From NCBI GenBank assembly GCA_965644295.1, contig CBFFRP010000377.1, positions 214,361-278,360 of the forward strand: 64,000 bases of DNA. Direction: 5' to 3'. The position numbers and the translations under genes are program-made. The notes beneath the pieces were generated by a model. The model searched no databases. It had not been told where the DNA came from and saw only the letters and a list, made by a program, of their open reading frames with translations. The DNA is from Paraphysomonas bandaiensis. Taxonomy: Eukaryota; Chrysophyceae. This document shows positions 41,559 through 54,074 of this stretch, one piece after another (position 1 is the stretch's first letter; each line of letters starts with the position of its first letter).

Positions 41559-43131
41559 ATGAAGACCGAAGACGACTCAGCTGTAAGTGCGTTTATGTTG
41601 ATCCGTCTGTTAATGGTTACAATATATTGTGCAGGAGGTTGAGAGTGACGAGGAGTGGGAAGACGCCGCCTGTGGTGATGGCGATAGCTCTGGTGATGTG
41701 TCTGTGGAAGTGGAAGTGGATAACGGGGTAGAAAGTCTTTCTCACAATCAAAAACGTAAGCGTCGAAGAATTATTCGCAACGAAAAGGAATTTATAGACG
41801 CTCGAATGCAACATCGCGAAGAAGTAGAAGTTATGTTGAGGAGGGCGCGACTGGTCGCTGAGTGGACTTTCGATGACTCTCTTGTTGCTTCTGTGCTGTC
41901 TTTACTTCCATATGATGCTAATAATATTGATCCACAAACTCAGTCTCCCTTATCCCGTATTAAAGCCGTGATGGACTGGTTTGACCGAAGTTTCAGAGCA
42001 TTGGACCCCAAGGATGTAACTGTTGAGGAGGGTCGGGATGGTTGCAGCTACACCGAGGGGCTATCCGACGTACTAACGCGGAGGAATGGAAGTCCACATC
42101 AGCTCTGCCAGGTGTTTATTGCGGCGCTGGTCGCTACTGGTGAAGATGTCCGGTATACTTGTACCATTGACCCCACACCTCCCATTCCTTCAATAGCTAG
42201 TCCGGAGACGATACCGTTGGCCTGGGCTGAGGTTTTGGTGTCTGGTTATTGGATTAACGCTGACCCAGTGCGCCGGCTTTTGGGAAACAAGGCTGCTTTG
42301 GAGTCGTCGCACCGGGTAAGGCGAAGTGCCGTGGCGTATGTGGTGAGTATTACTCGAGGCGGACACGTGATTGATGTCACAGGCTCCTATGCACGCCGAC
42401 CTGACCGTACCAAGCGTAAACGTGTGAGCCACCCAGATGACGTGCGTTGGTGGGAGGCGTTGTCCCAAAGTGAGGGTACCGCAGCTGCTGTTGGGATTCT
42501 TCCATGCAGTATCGAAGGGTTTAAAGCGCATCCTGAATATGTCTTGGGTGGACGATATTTGGACCGACACACTCTGCGACCAGGGGCAAGAGTGATTGCG
42601 ATATTTCGAGGTATTCCAGTCTACAGACGTTCAGATGTGAGCGAACTTTTGACGAAAACCCAGTGGTCCAGGACAGGAAGAGTGATTGGGGTTGGGGCAG
42701 AACCAGAAGGTGTTGACGGCCGAGGGCGAGCCCTCTTTGCGGAGTGGCAAACAGAATCACAAGAGACGGATGTGGTTCTTCCTGTGAACAAATATGGTTG
42801 CGTGGAGATTCGGGGTGGGAAGTCTCCCCCGGGATGTGTGTATATATCATCCCCGCATGGAGAAAGGGTGGCAAGAGAGGTCGGCATCCCATTCGCCAGT
42901 GCTGTGGTCGGATTCAGGTCTGTCGGAGTTATGAAACACGCCCCAGTGATCGATGGAATTGTTGTGCTACAAGACCATGGGGGGCTAATTAGAGATGCAG
43001 TTGTTGCACTGGAGACACAACTTGCGGAACAATCGCAGGAGATGAAATTTAGAGTTGTGCTAAAAAGATGGGAGCGTCTAGTCATGACATTGGCATCCCG
43101 GGAAAGGCTGAGGTCAGAGTATGGACACTGA
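41559..43131 (+). CDS. Rad4/XPC-type DNA damage recognition protein (short)
   Basis: Nucleotide-excision-repair lesion sensor. Exon 1 (41559-41582) encodes only 8 residues (MKTEDDSA); after a 52-nt intron, exon 2 is 41635-43131, for 506 aa in all. The N-terminus is acidic (EVESDEEWED), as in Rad4. The transglutaminase-like domain follows (about 120-260), including SPHQLCQVFIAALVATGEDVRY and PLAWAEVLVSGYWINADPVR. The beta-hairpin domains are visible: BHD1 with FKAHPEYVLGGRYLDRHTLR, BHD2 around VYRRSDVSELLTKTQWSRTGR, and BHD3 with VNKYGCVEI and PFASAVVGFR. It is shorter than yeast Rad4 (754) and human XPC (940) because linkers and the N-terminus are trimmed. A copia element sits immediately upstream and may disturb its promoter. 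Confidence 0.93.
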
Positions 43132-43430
43132 AACGCTGACACCAGACTGATGGTATGCACAATACAGTTATATTTAGCCGCTTTCTAAGGATATGTAAAT
43201 ATAAGTGAGATTACTAAAAGTATACCTGTATAACGACGAATATTCCCTCGATTTGTATTATATGTATAATATGATTATAAATGCAGTTTTTATTTTACAG
43301 ACAGTATTTTATTCTACCTAGCGAGGTTTCAACATATACCTACGAAAACTTAGCGAAATTTGGATGGAGTTTAATTATTAAAGAATTAATTTTCATTTAC
43401 CAGAGTAGTGAATGTCTTATTATATTATCA
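43132..43430. other. AT-rich spacer after Rad4
   Basis: No gene or repeat is seen. Confidence 0.5.
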
Positions 43431-43735
43431 ATAGGCGTTTAAGCGTCTGTGCTTAACTCCGATATCCTACTACTTAGCTGTACGAAAGATGCTTGTGCGT
43501 CACCGCAAGCACCAAGGTGCAACCAGTTTTGCTCTATTACTCAAAGCAAACATAGTGAGCAAGGAGAATGTTGATATACCTGACAGATGTGGGCCCATTC
43601 CCGGATTACTGTAAGGCCCAAAGATACCTACACAAGTGAAACGTATCAGTGTTCCTTGTACCACACAAGCATTTGGCCATGAGTGGACAGAACAATATCT
43701 GCTGACTATATATATGCGGCTTTCGACTAGACTCA
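43431..43735 (-). mobile_element. R1 repeat, 5'-truncated
   Basis: The inverted R1 3' end (TAGTGAATGTCTTATTATAT) is at 43431 and the homology runs to GCGGCTTTC at 43735, so about 90 nt of the family's 5' end are missing. It carries GCACCAAGGTGC and the CTTGTGCG...CGCAAG hairpin. Confidence 0.8.
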
Positions 43736-44384
43736 CTCAAACACATATGTCTAGTACATTGGTGGTCTAGTGGGGTAGATCCTGATCTCTCAGCACCTCT
43801 TGAAGCGCGTGTTTGTGGCTATGAAAGGCAGTCTCCCATATCGGAGTAATGGTGTCATGTGTGCAGTATACAGTATACATACACAGGAACATATTACTGT
43901 CCCGCATGGAACCTTCAGGCCCTCGACAACGACGCCGTCTCCGGCAACTCTACCTATGCCTGAGGCCCAAACGGTGCACTGAGACAACGCCACATTCCAC
44001 CTCACCCCCCACCTCTCAGCACACACATCTAGCACTCGGTACACTCAGGACCTTAATACAGAACCCTGTACATTAGAGCCTGGTGGAAACTCATTCCAAG
44101 GGGAGACCCCCTGATAACACGCGCCAGTAAGTCCTAGGACACACGATCATGGCGAAACTCACAATCAACATTAAGAACGGAAGTAGTCGCACCTTGGTGC
44201 TTGCGGCGACGCACAAGCAGCTTCTGTAGCGCTAAATAGTAGGATAATAGAATTTGTACTGATTAGTTATATATATATGGGTACAGGTCTATGTAGTATG
44301 TCTAGCATTCAACTAGCTAAAAAGTTGGTGCAGGTTTTTAACTCCTATAATTTGTTAAATATAATAAGACTTTTAATATATATA
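43736..44384 (+). mobile_element. Decayed 3' piece of the R1 partner element, plus an unidentified segment
   Basis: From about 43980 the plus strand resembles the C-terminal end of the ORF at 63044-64000: THLALGTLRTLIQN here versus THLELGALRTLIQN there, and ETHSKGRPPD versus ETHPKGRPPD. A stop separates these two pieces, so this copy is dead. From 44184 it continues into the R1 3' tail (GCACCTTGGTGCTTGCGGCG, then AAATAGTAGGATA) and ends near 44380. The first part, 43736-43980, has no match in the window. It includes ATTGGTGGTCTAGTGG (43758-43773), which looks like the 5' half of a tRNA-Gly or -Glu gene. Confidence 0.65.
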
Positions 44385-44386
44385 TA

Positions 44387-44593
44387 TGCCCTTGAGGTGG
44401 GCCCATTCCCGGATTCCTGTTTATTTATCACGGCCCAAAGACATCTACACAAGTGAAACGTATCAGTGTTCCTTGTACCACACAAGCATTTATATCTGCT
44501 GACTATATAAATGCGCCTTTCCTGGAGAAATGTCTCAGGTTCTTATCCCCCAGAACTCGACGTAAATTTGCGAGTGTCCGACTTTATTGAGGG
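44387..44593 (-). mobile_element. R1 repeat, 5' half only
   Basis: Inverted R1 sequence from GCCCTTGAGGTGGGCCC to the family start (TTGAGGG at 44587-44593). The 3' tail is missing. It abuts the preceding partner-element piece. Confidence 0.75.
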
Positions 44594-47249
44594 TTAATTA
44601 CCATAGAGCATCAATAGAAATGTATAACAATACAAGGTACAAGAAGTCTGATATAAGGGACCCGGGTTGAGCAGGAAATGTTGAGACGCAGAAAAGAGTG
44701 TTCATATAAAGATGTGGTAGACATTTTTATACTCTACTAATGTAGATGATATATATAGCTTTCAAAGATGAAAGGTCGGGCTATAAAGGTCCTACAAGTA
44801 AATTAATTTTTAGTACAGTACATATAGGGTGTGAAATACCTAAATGGGAAGCTAATGCTAGAAAAACATATGATTTGGTATTTTTTAATCCAACATTGTA
44901 CTAAATATATGTGCGGAGTTCACTATCCGGAATATACTGTTTCTCATAATACTCTAGTTGAATATAATATATTATATATAGCCTATGCTAGTTATATCCT
45001 GCGATCATGCGTAACTAGGACATAACAGGGCTGCGTAACAATTAATTGTCATTTAATTGACGCAAGTTGTATTCAATTATGATTACAACTATTAATCGCT
45101 GTCCCAATTCATTGAATTGTAATTAATTGATACTAAACTACGTACTCATGTAGCTATACAATAGCTGCCAACATATAGCTTGCTCAACTATAATTGCATT
45201 CCAGCGGCGACTTATGTAAAAACTTACGTAGCTCTACATGCCAGGGAGCCATACTCTTGCGCAAATTGGTCATCATATCAATCTTAGATTTTAATGAATA
45301 ATATCGTTCAACCTTTCTGGTTGTAATACAGACTTATTCATCTTTATACACGTATAATATGTATGTATAGCTTGTATATTGTACTATATAATTAGTATAG
45401 TATATCTATAAAATATACACTATACTAATCATACGATGTGTAGGGCCAATAAACGTGGTCGTTAGGATATACTATAGCCGTTGTGTATTCATGATTCGTA
45501 TTTAAATGATAATTACTTCGTTTTTATACAATATAGTGGCGCTTATACATGTATAAGTGACTCAGAATACAACAGTACCGTTCTCGCAAAGTACGCTGCT
45601 ATATAATGCCAAACTTAGTAGATTGCAGTTTTCTGTTGCAGCTCATGTATATATATACACGCCTATTATCTACATTATCCAAGGGATACACTTTCTACTT
45701 TGAAATATATAAATAAATAAATAAAAAGCTATCGTTAACAAACCACAATGAATAGTGCCTTGATTACGCACAATCGAAAACATGCTGCAACCAGTTAACT
45801 TAAGACTAAAAATTATGATTAAAGTATGTAGTATAAACTGCACAAAAGACATTATTATTGCGGTGGACTATAACATATACCACACTATTTATATTACGAA
45901 ATGCACACGCATAAACAACTTATTCTCTTACAACTTACAAGAAAGAGAGTTACGTCATTACGATGCATTAATGCTAAATCACAAAGCTATATAAAGCCTC
46001 ACCTAGATCTTCAGCTCTCGTTTCTTAAGTTTTTTCTTCCGTCAATTCCTTGTTCTCCTTGGATATCTTTGAAAGAAAATTTAAAGAGTTGCTTTGGGTG
46101 TTCAAAACGAACTTTACCTCGAATATCGAATACTCCTCAAGGGGTAAACCATTTTACACGGGTGTATATAAGGTGTGTTACTTGATGTTAGATACTAAAT
46201 GCACACATATGCGAGCACAAATAGCTTATACTTTATTAATATTTAAGTTTGCTTAAATATACAATGATAGTACTTAACTATTATTACTTTAGCGTTAATT
46301 GCACCAGCTATTAGAAGAACAAATTGAGACAAAAATACTATATAAGCACTAAATGAGTAGAAATTTACGACATTTACTTTATCGTCTGCTACAAGTGACA
46401 ATTCAAGTAATTGAACAAGTTCTACATATATAGAAACACACACACTGCCTGAAAGGAACGTATATAACTGTACCCGGATTATGGCGTCGCTATCTCTACC
46501 GTTTATTTTCTGTCATTTCCAGATGGGGGGGGCAGAGTGGCAATGAAAACATGTTCTACAAGGGCGGCAAATGGGGTGCCAGTGGTTGGAGAAGGGCAAG
46601 AGGACAGTGGCGAGAATAAAGGGGCAAGAGAAATGACAATTGGAAGTGGATATGAGGCGCCGATGATAGTGGTTCAAAGCACGAGTTCCGGTGTGTTTCC
46701 AGCGCAGGATAGCTCCTTTTCATCAAGATACTGTCTCATGACTGCCACTTCGTACTGATTAAAGGTGAGTTATAAATAGCCTGTCGCTCCACCGCAGTCA
46801 TTGTTCTTAATCACAAACATACTACTCAGAGCAGCAATTCTGGAAGACTTGAACATCTTTGACGTGGTCTATTCCAAGATTTACAAGCCACCAAATATTC
46901 TGGTAAAATATTAAAGATTACACAACTGTGAAAAACCCAGTATTTATACCAGTAGATCATGGAGTTTTAGGTTTCAGGTTTCAAGACAGCGGATGTTTAC
47001 GTAGAAGAAAACTACGTATATTTATATTTTCATACCTAAAAATATGTTTATTTAACATTTCCCCCTAAAACAGCAGTTTTTGAATGGAATCATCGGAGGT
47101 GAGGAGTGTGTACTTTACAAGCTTCCATTGTGAGCGTCATACATCGCCGTAAATAGCACACCCGCCACACATGAGCAGTGAAGAAGACACTGAGTCCCGC
47201 CCCGTCATCTCTGCAGTGATTCAGTGAGGATATTATACGTAGGGCTGCG
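44594..47249. other. AT-rich intergenic region
   Basis: About 2.7 kb. A stretch at 46490-46760 is less AT-rich, contains a TTTCCAG/ATGGGGGGGG acceptor-like start and an open plus-strand frame of about 70 codons (ANGVPVVGEGQEDSGENKG), and might be an orphan exon. I cannot link it to any family. Elsewhere there are only TA-rich runs. Confidence 0.4.
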
Positions 47250-50139
47250 ATGATATCGGTTGATAGAGACAGGCACATGGACCTTAAGTCTGTCGTGAGG
47301 TGGCTGCAGCAGCAGGACCAGACGGATTGCAAGACTCTGCTTCTTCTGGACGATGGATTCGCAGAGGTCAGTGTGTGTTCTGTGCTTATAATGAGCGCTC
47401 ATGCTGTACCACAGATGTTGAAGTGGGAGAATGAATTCATTGTTTCGGACTTTCCCGTTCTGCCCCTCCCCTTAACGACCGAATCAAGAAACATTGCGAG
47501 ACTGGTAGGAGTTGCTGGTATTACTCTGACACACACCGTAACGTTGTATAACCAGTACAAACCGGACCGCCTTGTTTGCTTTCTGTCCGCAACTTTGGAT
47601 ACTCTTGGCTCAGCACTGCAGAACTTGAGGGAAATACTTTGCAGTGGCGAATTCATACTCGTTACGACTTCGACACAAGAATTATTGAGCCCGACAGACA
47701 GAGATACAACACAAATCAGTGACTTCCTGGACACTGTTGATGCTCAAGTTATTCACTGCCCTCGCTTTGGTGTCAATCTCCTCTCTGCAGAGCGGGACAA
47801 GGTATAGAACAGTGGGATCTATATACATACCTTATATATCCAGGTTGGTATGTACGTTCTGTCTTCTCCGAGCTGCCGGCGGGTCTGTCCTGTTACATCG
47901 CACCGCGTGAGTTGCAAAACAACATCACTTTCGTCGAATAGCATGAACTCAAAGTCTGTTTATCAATCTACATTCTTCCCCTTAACTCATGCGATTGTTT
48001 GCTGTTGTAGTGTGCTACACGTAACTGCGGAAGATCTCCCCGTAGATGATAGGCGATCTTTAAAGTTTTTATCTCATCAACTCGCTGGGGCTCTAGTTCG
48101 TGACCTAGGTTGGCGTAGATTCTGACCGTGCTGTGTAATACATATAATCATGTAATTGTGTGTTACCACAGCGCTCGATACAACATGCTCTGTATTCGCC
48201 TTGGGAAAAACGGCTAGCTTAGTGGGACATACGATACAGGTAAGTTTGCGTTGCATGTATTGTAAGGTACAAGTGATAATTTATCGTACAGCCTGTGCTA
48301 GACACACTCGTGCAAGATAGCTCACCTGACTCACTCTCACCTGCCACCCTCGTCCTAGTTGATCGCACTATTGATTTGTTCACTCCAATTTCTCATTGTG
48401 CCGGTGCCCCACTTGCACATAGAATACTGGCTACCGTACCTAGACAATCATCTGCACCCTCCGCTGCCCCTGTTCTTGATATCGCTCTTCCACAACCGGC
48501 CCACCTTGTTCCCACCTCGTCCATCGCGATGGCCTATCCTGAACAATCTCCTCTTCTCTATCCTCTTTCTGCAGTTTCTACCCTACCTTTTAGAGTAGCT
48601 CCCTCAATTGTACCGCCAAAAGAAAACAAGGAACTTATGCGTTCTGCGATTTCTGGGTCCGAGGAAACTGGACGGAAAGTACTATGCGAAGTTCTCTCCA
48701 GCAGAGTAATTGCGGAAGGCGGAACTTTACCCCCTGCGAAGAAGAAGCGAGGAGTCGGCGCGGAGGTGCTGGGTCTGGTCACTTCCCTTATCCAGGCTGA
48801 CGGAGAAGGACGGGCTGTGTGTCTTCGGGCCCAAGGTTTATTGGCGTGGTCGTGTGCTGTTATTGACGCAATGCAACGATCCTCAACAAAGCAGTTGATG
48901 GCCCATATGCAGCAATGTAAAGACAATAACGGCAGTACTGTGTCATCATATGACACACGGGCCACGAGTGAAGCGGCAGTGTTGAATTTATTGAGAGAGC
49001 AGTTGGGGCTTGGTCTGTTGTCACCAGGGGTGCTGGCTGAAATAGTTCTTGACCAATGTGGCATCAAGCCAGGCGGCAGCGCAGTGGATTTAAAACATGC
49101 ATTTCTTGTAATTTTGGGGTAAGATAATAGATCAAGCATAGTTCTACTGACTCTTCACTGCAGCGTTTTTTCGTTGGTAGATTGCCTGTGCAAGACTAGT
49201 GCTATGGAGTACAGGGAGCAATGCCTGGGTGCCATCAGCACAATTGCAAAAGCAATGGCTGCTCATGTCCTGGAAACAGGGTATATAACATTTTTTCTTT
49301 ATATTTAATGTAATTATCCTGATTAATATTAACAGCGGACGCGGTGCAGAAGTACTCATGATATTTAGCAAAGAGCTACTCGCTGACATCAGAGAATTTT
49401 ACGTTCAGACAAAGGAGGGAAATTTAGTCGAGTTGGAGGACTTTGAGACTACGAAAATGCGCTTACTGCTTGAGATGGGGGATATAATTACCTCATCTTT
49501 GGACATCCTGATCGAGGTTGCGGATATGCGTTCTTCCTTGCTGCGCGCCTCTGCGGATCCTTCTCTTACCAGCTCTCTTTCTCATTATGATGACGACGGT
49601 TTGCTGTCGCTGCTAGAGGTTTGCCACAAGTCGCTGACTTTTACGTAGTCTCATATGTTCAGGTGCACAAGGATGGACCTCCTCCAGTTGGCGTGGTTGG
49701 AAGAATAGCGGGGGCGCTTTTCAGAGAGAGGAGGAATATAATCATTAGGGGTAAGCATAACTCAGCTCTCCCGCTTTTAAATTTTATTGAGAATCCCATC
49801 TATTCTCTCGCCCGTGCTGGAATTGGTATGCTATCGCACAGTCTCGGCAGGTATTCCGTTGTTTAGTTGTTCCAGTGAAGTAAGCTATGAATCAGGTTAG
49901 GCTTGTCGAGCACTAATATGAGTGGGGTTCACCCATCGAGTAAGTCAACAATCGTGATATTTGTCATCGGAGGTGCTTCTATTCTGGAGGTGAAGCAGAT
50001 CCAGGAGCAGCTGGAGTTAGCCAACACTGATGGAACTGATACTGACACTCGTATAATTCTTGCATCTAACGATATTGTTAGTCCAGATGATATGTTTCAC
50101 TTCGGGTTTCGGAGAATGAGTGGATTAGATATATCATAG
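47250..50139 (+). CDS. SCFD2-like Sec1/Munc18 family protein
   Basis: SM-family protein expected to act with SNAREs in membrane fusion. Nine exons: 47250-47366, 47415-47801, 47844-48108, 48172-48239, 48292-49118, 49164-49280, 49336-49618, 49663-49850, 49896-50139. Introns are 42-63 nt and all are GT-AG; the model gives 831 aa (human SCFD2 is about 680). Anchors to SCFD2 are LVCFLSATLDTLGSALQNLR, VLVDRTIDLFTPISH (the Sec1 domain 2 strand), RQQLGLGLLSP-like REQLGLGLLSPG, and the C-terminal IVIFVIGGASILEVKQI. Exon 3 is uncertain: its frame reads through a stretch (47907-48010) that has a good donor (GTGAGT) and acceptor (GTTGTAG), but splicing there would break the frame. That stretch is also longer than in the human protein. 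The insert at 470-540 with PPAKKKRG is family-variable. Confidence 0.85.
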
Positions 50140-52913
50140 TATATTCGTATGAATCACTGGGAAATATGTTAATATATATACAACCAATATTCCGACGTGG
50201 TTGACTGTGTATTGTTGATGCATCAGCATACAGTTCGTACATCACTGTTCTAATTTATTTAAAATGCGGGAAACGTGTTCCTGTGCCTGACGTAAAATGT
50301 GTTGAGCAAAGGAATGTAAAGAGAAACTGGTACATAATCAATTAAGTGTGAGTGGAATAACGACTTCGTTGTACAATAAGCAATAAGATCGTATGTATTT
50401 GAATTGCTTCCTTCCTGGAATTTTATTTTTCAGAAACTTCCATTGATGTTGTAACCAATTAAAATACCGGTTTCATCTTTGATATCATGTTTTATCATTT
50501 TAATTTATTGAAAAGAGATTGACTCCATAAAAACGATCACAAAAAATCCAGTTTAAAGGCTTGTGTAGCATGTAGTCACCTACTTGCTTAAGGCTTTGAC
50601 ATCACGACAGCCAACATACAACAACTCATTCACGTGTCGTAACTCTCTTGAAAAAGCACACATCGTACAAAGAAGTAATTCGAGTGTTGACATATAAAAT
50701 GCCATCTTTTTGCAAAATATGTTATTATACAATATACAATCAATCAGTGACCTATTTTTGCAATCTTTTTCAGAAACATATATCTGTTTATGTATTATAT
50801 TAAATTGTTAAGTGGTTGCACCAAATAGTAGGATATCAGAGTTAAGCAGTAGTTAGTTAATTTGTTTTTGCTACATTAGTTCTGACTCTTACACGCCTAT
50901 TTAAATTATTTGATTTTGAAACGTATAATGCTGTGTTGAGTTTTGCTGTTTGAGAGCAATTAAAGATTGATAATTGAATTTAAAGAAAGATAGCACGTTC
51001 AATTACTGTAATTAAGTTTAAACCATCCAAGCATGTCAAATCTGGATATAGTATACTGGTTCACAATATTATATTCTTTTCAAATCCCCCAATTGTATGC
51101 TTAAAACATGTATATGTGTATAATACAGACAGAGTCATATCATATACGGTAAAACTCAACTGGAGTTAAAGAACGACTAGTGGGTGCAGGATTTTTTAAA
51201 AAAGAAATGATAATAATATATATATATAGTCTAAGAATCATGATAAACGGCTTAGGTCAGTTTTATTTTTAAGCTACAACAGTTTTGATACCATTACCTT
51301 GCTGTTTGTGGCGCAGACCTCTAATTGACATCAACTTTGCTTCCGCATCAATGGAACACTTGTTTTTTGGACCGATCTACTATCACACCTCATACATACT
51401 CTCTCTATAATACTCCTGAATAATATTATGATAAATATTCTCTATAATATTATGACCAAAACTGTCTAACTTCCAACGCCAATGCGCAATATAATTCACA
51501 TTAAACTTTGAGCAGGACCAACATGGATCATTCCTCTATTCACAGTCACATTAACTAACTGCTCATCTACAAAAATGACACTCATCACCAGAAACATATT
51601 TTCCCCACCTAACTGATTTAGAACCGCTCGCTTGTCCGTTGCTGCAACATAAACTGCTAATTTATATTCAACACTATTTTTTATAGTTAGGTACATACAT
51701 ATATGTGGGCCTTTGTATGTAATGCCTTATTATTATACATAGCAGTAGGCGTTTATCTACAAAAGATACTAAAAATAATTTCACAGCAGTTGTAGTCTGG
51801 AGGGAAAAGTGGAGTAGCTCTACTAGCTTCAGCTCCTCCCATGACCACGAGTAAACAGTCAATCGCACATAATAGCAAATAGCACCTGTCAAGGCGCTTC
51901 TTCAATCAACATCGTTCTTGTGTATATTATATCATTATTTTCAGGAAAGAAGTTGTATGGCTACGAGGATTAGAAGAATTGGGTGCCAAGTTGACACACC
52001 TAACCCATTTCTTCATGAACAGAAAGAGTTCAAAAGGCATTGTGTCACTCTAAAGGCGTTGCAGGATGTTGTGAAGTTAATTTATTGGATAAATTCGAAA
52101 TAGTAGCCTCTAACAGTATCCCAAGTATATGGCTGTCTATAATCTTATGGTTTGTGCAAAGGTATGTAAACTCCCCATGGATGAGAGGAGACGCATCTAG
52201 AATCAGGTCAAAGAACAGGATAAGCACCAGAGAATGTGATAGAGTATGTTTAGTAGGAAGAATTCCCTGAGTGCTATTGTGCGCATATTCGGTGTGCATA
52301 TTTACACCTTCAAAAGTTAGTTCATGTCATTTTTATCCAAAAATATTATCAGATTAGAGGAGATATTATTAAGATGCAGTTCAGAAGACTATTGCTGGAT
52401 TGGATATGATACGTATTGTACTCTAACATAATTCAAACTTATTTATTGCTTCATGGCTATAGGGTGCTAATGTTTTATGATTATAATATTAATATGCAGT
52501 TTAAACTTTAAACTAGTTCCAGTATATTATCGCTTCTCTTCTTCATGTTGTAATAGTATATCGTATTTTATTGGTATTAGTTGCATTTCTACCGCCGGAG
52601 GTGTCCGATGTAGCTAAGTCTATATAATTTTAAGTGCTATTTACTTTTCATGTGGCATGGCCGGAAAATCCTACCTCTCAATTAATTCAGATTACTTTTT
52701 ATTGTATTATACAAGTAATATAAATGAAATAAACCTCGTTAACTATAACACATGAATCAACTGCTTTATGCCCCCAATAAAAGCAGTTAAGCGACTTCAA
52801 AGTAAATACGTCGATATCAGTCACAACCATATTGTTAATCAATACCACAGTAGCCAATTTAAAGGAGTATTTTATTATGCTAACATATATATCGCAGTTC
52901 ATATCATAGTTTA
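50140..52913. other. AT-rich intergenic region with an R1 tail fragment
   Basis: About 2.8 kb. At 50813-50905 lies a short R1 3' tail (GGTTGCACC, AAATAGTAGGATATCAG, then TGACTCTTACACGCCTATT). Small open stretches near 51960-52270 lack any recognisable family. No supported gene. Confidence 0.5.
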
Positions 52914-54074
52914 CTATTCGGAATCTTTTAACAGTGGGGTGTGACTTTCGTTTCTGCCTGTGCTAGAGGAAGATACCACTTGTGTACCGCGCGAGCCTAA
53001 GAGTGCGGATGTTAACTCTGAGCCTTCCATGTCAGCGCTTTCAATTCTATTCAATTGGTCGGGTGCGGATTGCACTGACCGTGCGCCTTTGTTACCTACT
53101 GGACTCTCTCCGGCTTCACAGTTACTAGAAACGGGCTCCTCTGCAGGTAACTCCACGAGCACTCTATCTGAGATACGGGAGTACGCGGGTGGACACCGCA
53201 CCTTAAGATCATGACCGCGGACATGTACAGTAAAATATTGTCCAGACCTTACGCCCTTGGGAATCGTCACGTATGTTCGTACTGGTTTCGATTCCACGTG
53301 AGGCTGTTTATATGGCGATAGATTAGTGTGTGCAGGCTTGGCGGAGTGGAAGGAGAATGATCGTTGCCTCTGCACCCCATTTTTTCCCCCATCAAAATCG
53401 TCATTGGATATACCATTGGCATCCGCTGGTGCTATTCTGTAAACAGCTTCGGAAGCTTCATCTGGTCCAACCCACTCCTTTGCTGCAGAAGGTCCTTCCG
53501 CAGGTAATTCTACGAGTACTCTGTCTGATATTCGGGAGTATGCGGGCGGGCACCGTACCATTAAATCATGACCGCGCACATTCACACTAAAATATTGCCC
53601 ACATCTTACACCCTTGGGAATCGACACGTAAACTCTGTCCGGACCCGAACGCTTTTTTCCAATGTGATCTGACTTCGACGAACACGAATCCGCTTTATTA
53701 TTCACAGCGGCGCCAGTTCTCTTTCCAATATTTGAAAGATTTTCCGCTACCAATGCTGGATTGGAATCTATGGGTAGTTCAACCACTATTCTGTCAGATA
53801 TTCGTGAGTATGCTGGGGGACAGCGAATCTCCAGATCCTGGCCATTGATATGCACAGTGAAGTATTGGCCTGAGCGGACCCCTTTAGGCACTGTAACGTA
53901 TACTCTTTTAAGAAGACCATGCGAGGAATCCATGCCAATGCCATCGTTCAAATGGGCCTCTGTGCTGAGCATTTTCTCGGTTGACTTGGACCGAGTTAAT
54001 CGAGGGGTATTTACTGAATCTTTCTCACTCCCTACACTCTCATTCTCTCCTGTCGACGAGCTGTAGTTTCCCAT
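52914..54074 (-). CDS. Triple-repeat protein of the VPxGVxxGQxFxV type, probably N-myristoylated
   Basis: Single-exon gene for 386 aa. Three copies of a ~45-residue unit occur at about 57-102, 145-190 and 267-312. Each runs from (R)VYV(T/S)(V/I)PKGVR.GQYF through a Cys-Pro-Pro motif (RCPPAYSRISDR) to a V(V/L)VELP end. The unit resembles the short VPxGVxPGxxFxV...CPxGxxPGxxI...P domain found in many protist and algal proteins of unknown function. Linkers are Ser/Lys-rich and probably disordered. The N-terminus MGNYSSSTG fits an N-myristoylation signal (Gly2, Ser6), which suggests membrane attachment. No transmembrane segment or catalytic motif is seen. Repeats 2 and 3 are more alike than either is to repeat 1. 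Function unknown. Confidence 0.85.
   Translation of the reverse strand: MGNYSSSTGENESVGSEKDSVNTPRLTRSKSTEKMLSTEAHLNDGIGMDSSHGLLKRVYVTVPKGVRSGQYFTVHINGQDLEIRCPPAYSRISDRIVVELPIDSNPALVAENLSNIGKRTGAAVNNKADSCSSKSDHIGKKRSGPDRVYVSIPKGVRCGQYFSVNVRGHDLMVRCPPAYSRISDRVLVELPAEGPSAAKEWVGPDEASEAVYRIAPADANGISNDDFDGGKNGVQRQRSFSFHSAKPAHTNLSPYKQPHVESKPVRTYVTIPKGVRSGQYFTVHVRGHDLKVRCPPAYSRISDRVLVELPAEEPVSSNCEAGESPVGNKGARSVQSAPDQLNRIESADMEGSELTSALLGSRGTQVVSSSSTGRNESHTPLLKDSE

Noticed and set aside
46490-46760. Coding exon downstream of a TTTCCAG acceptor-like site
   Set aside because: Frame is short, the G run makes the frame doubtful, and no upstream or downstream exon fits.
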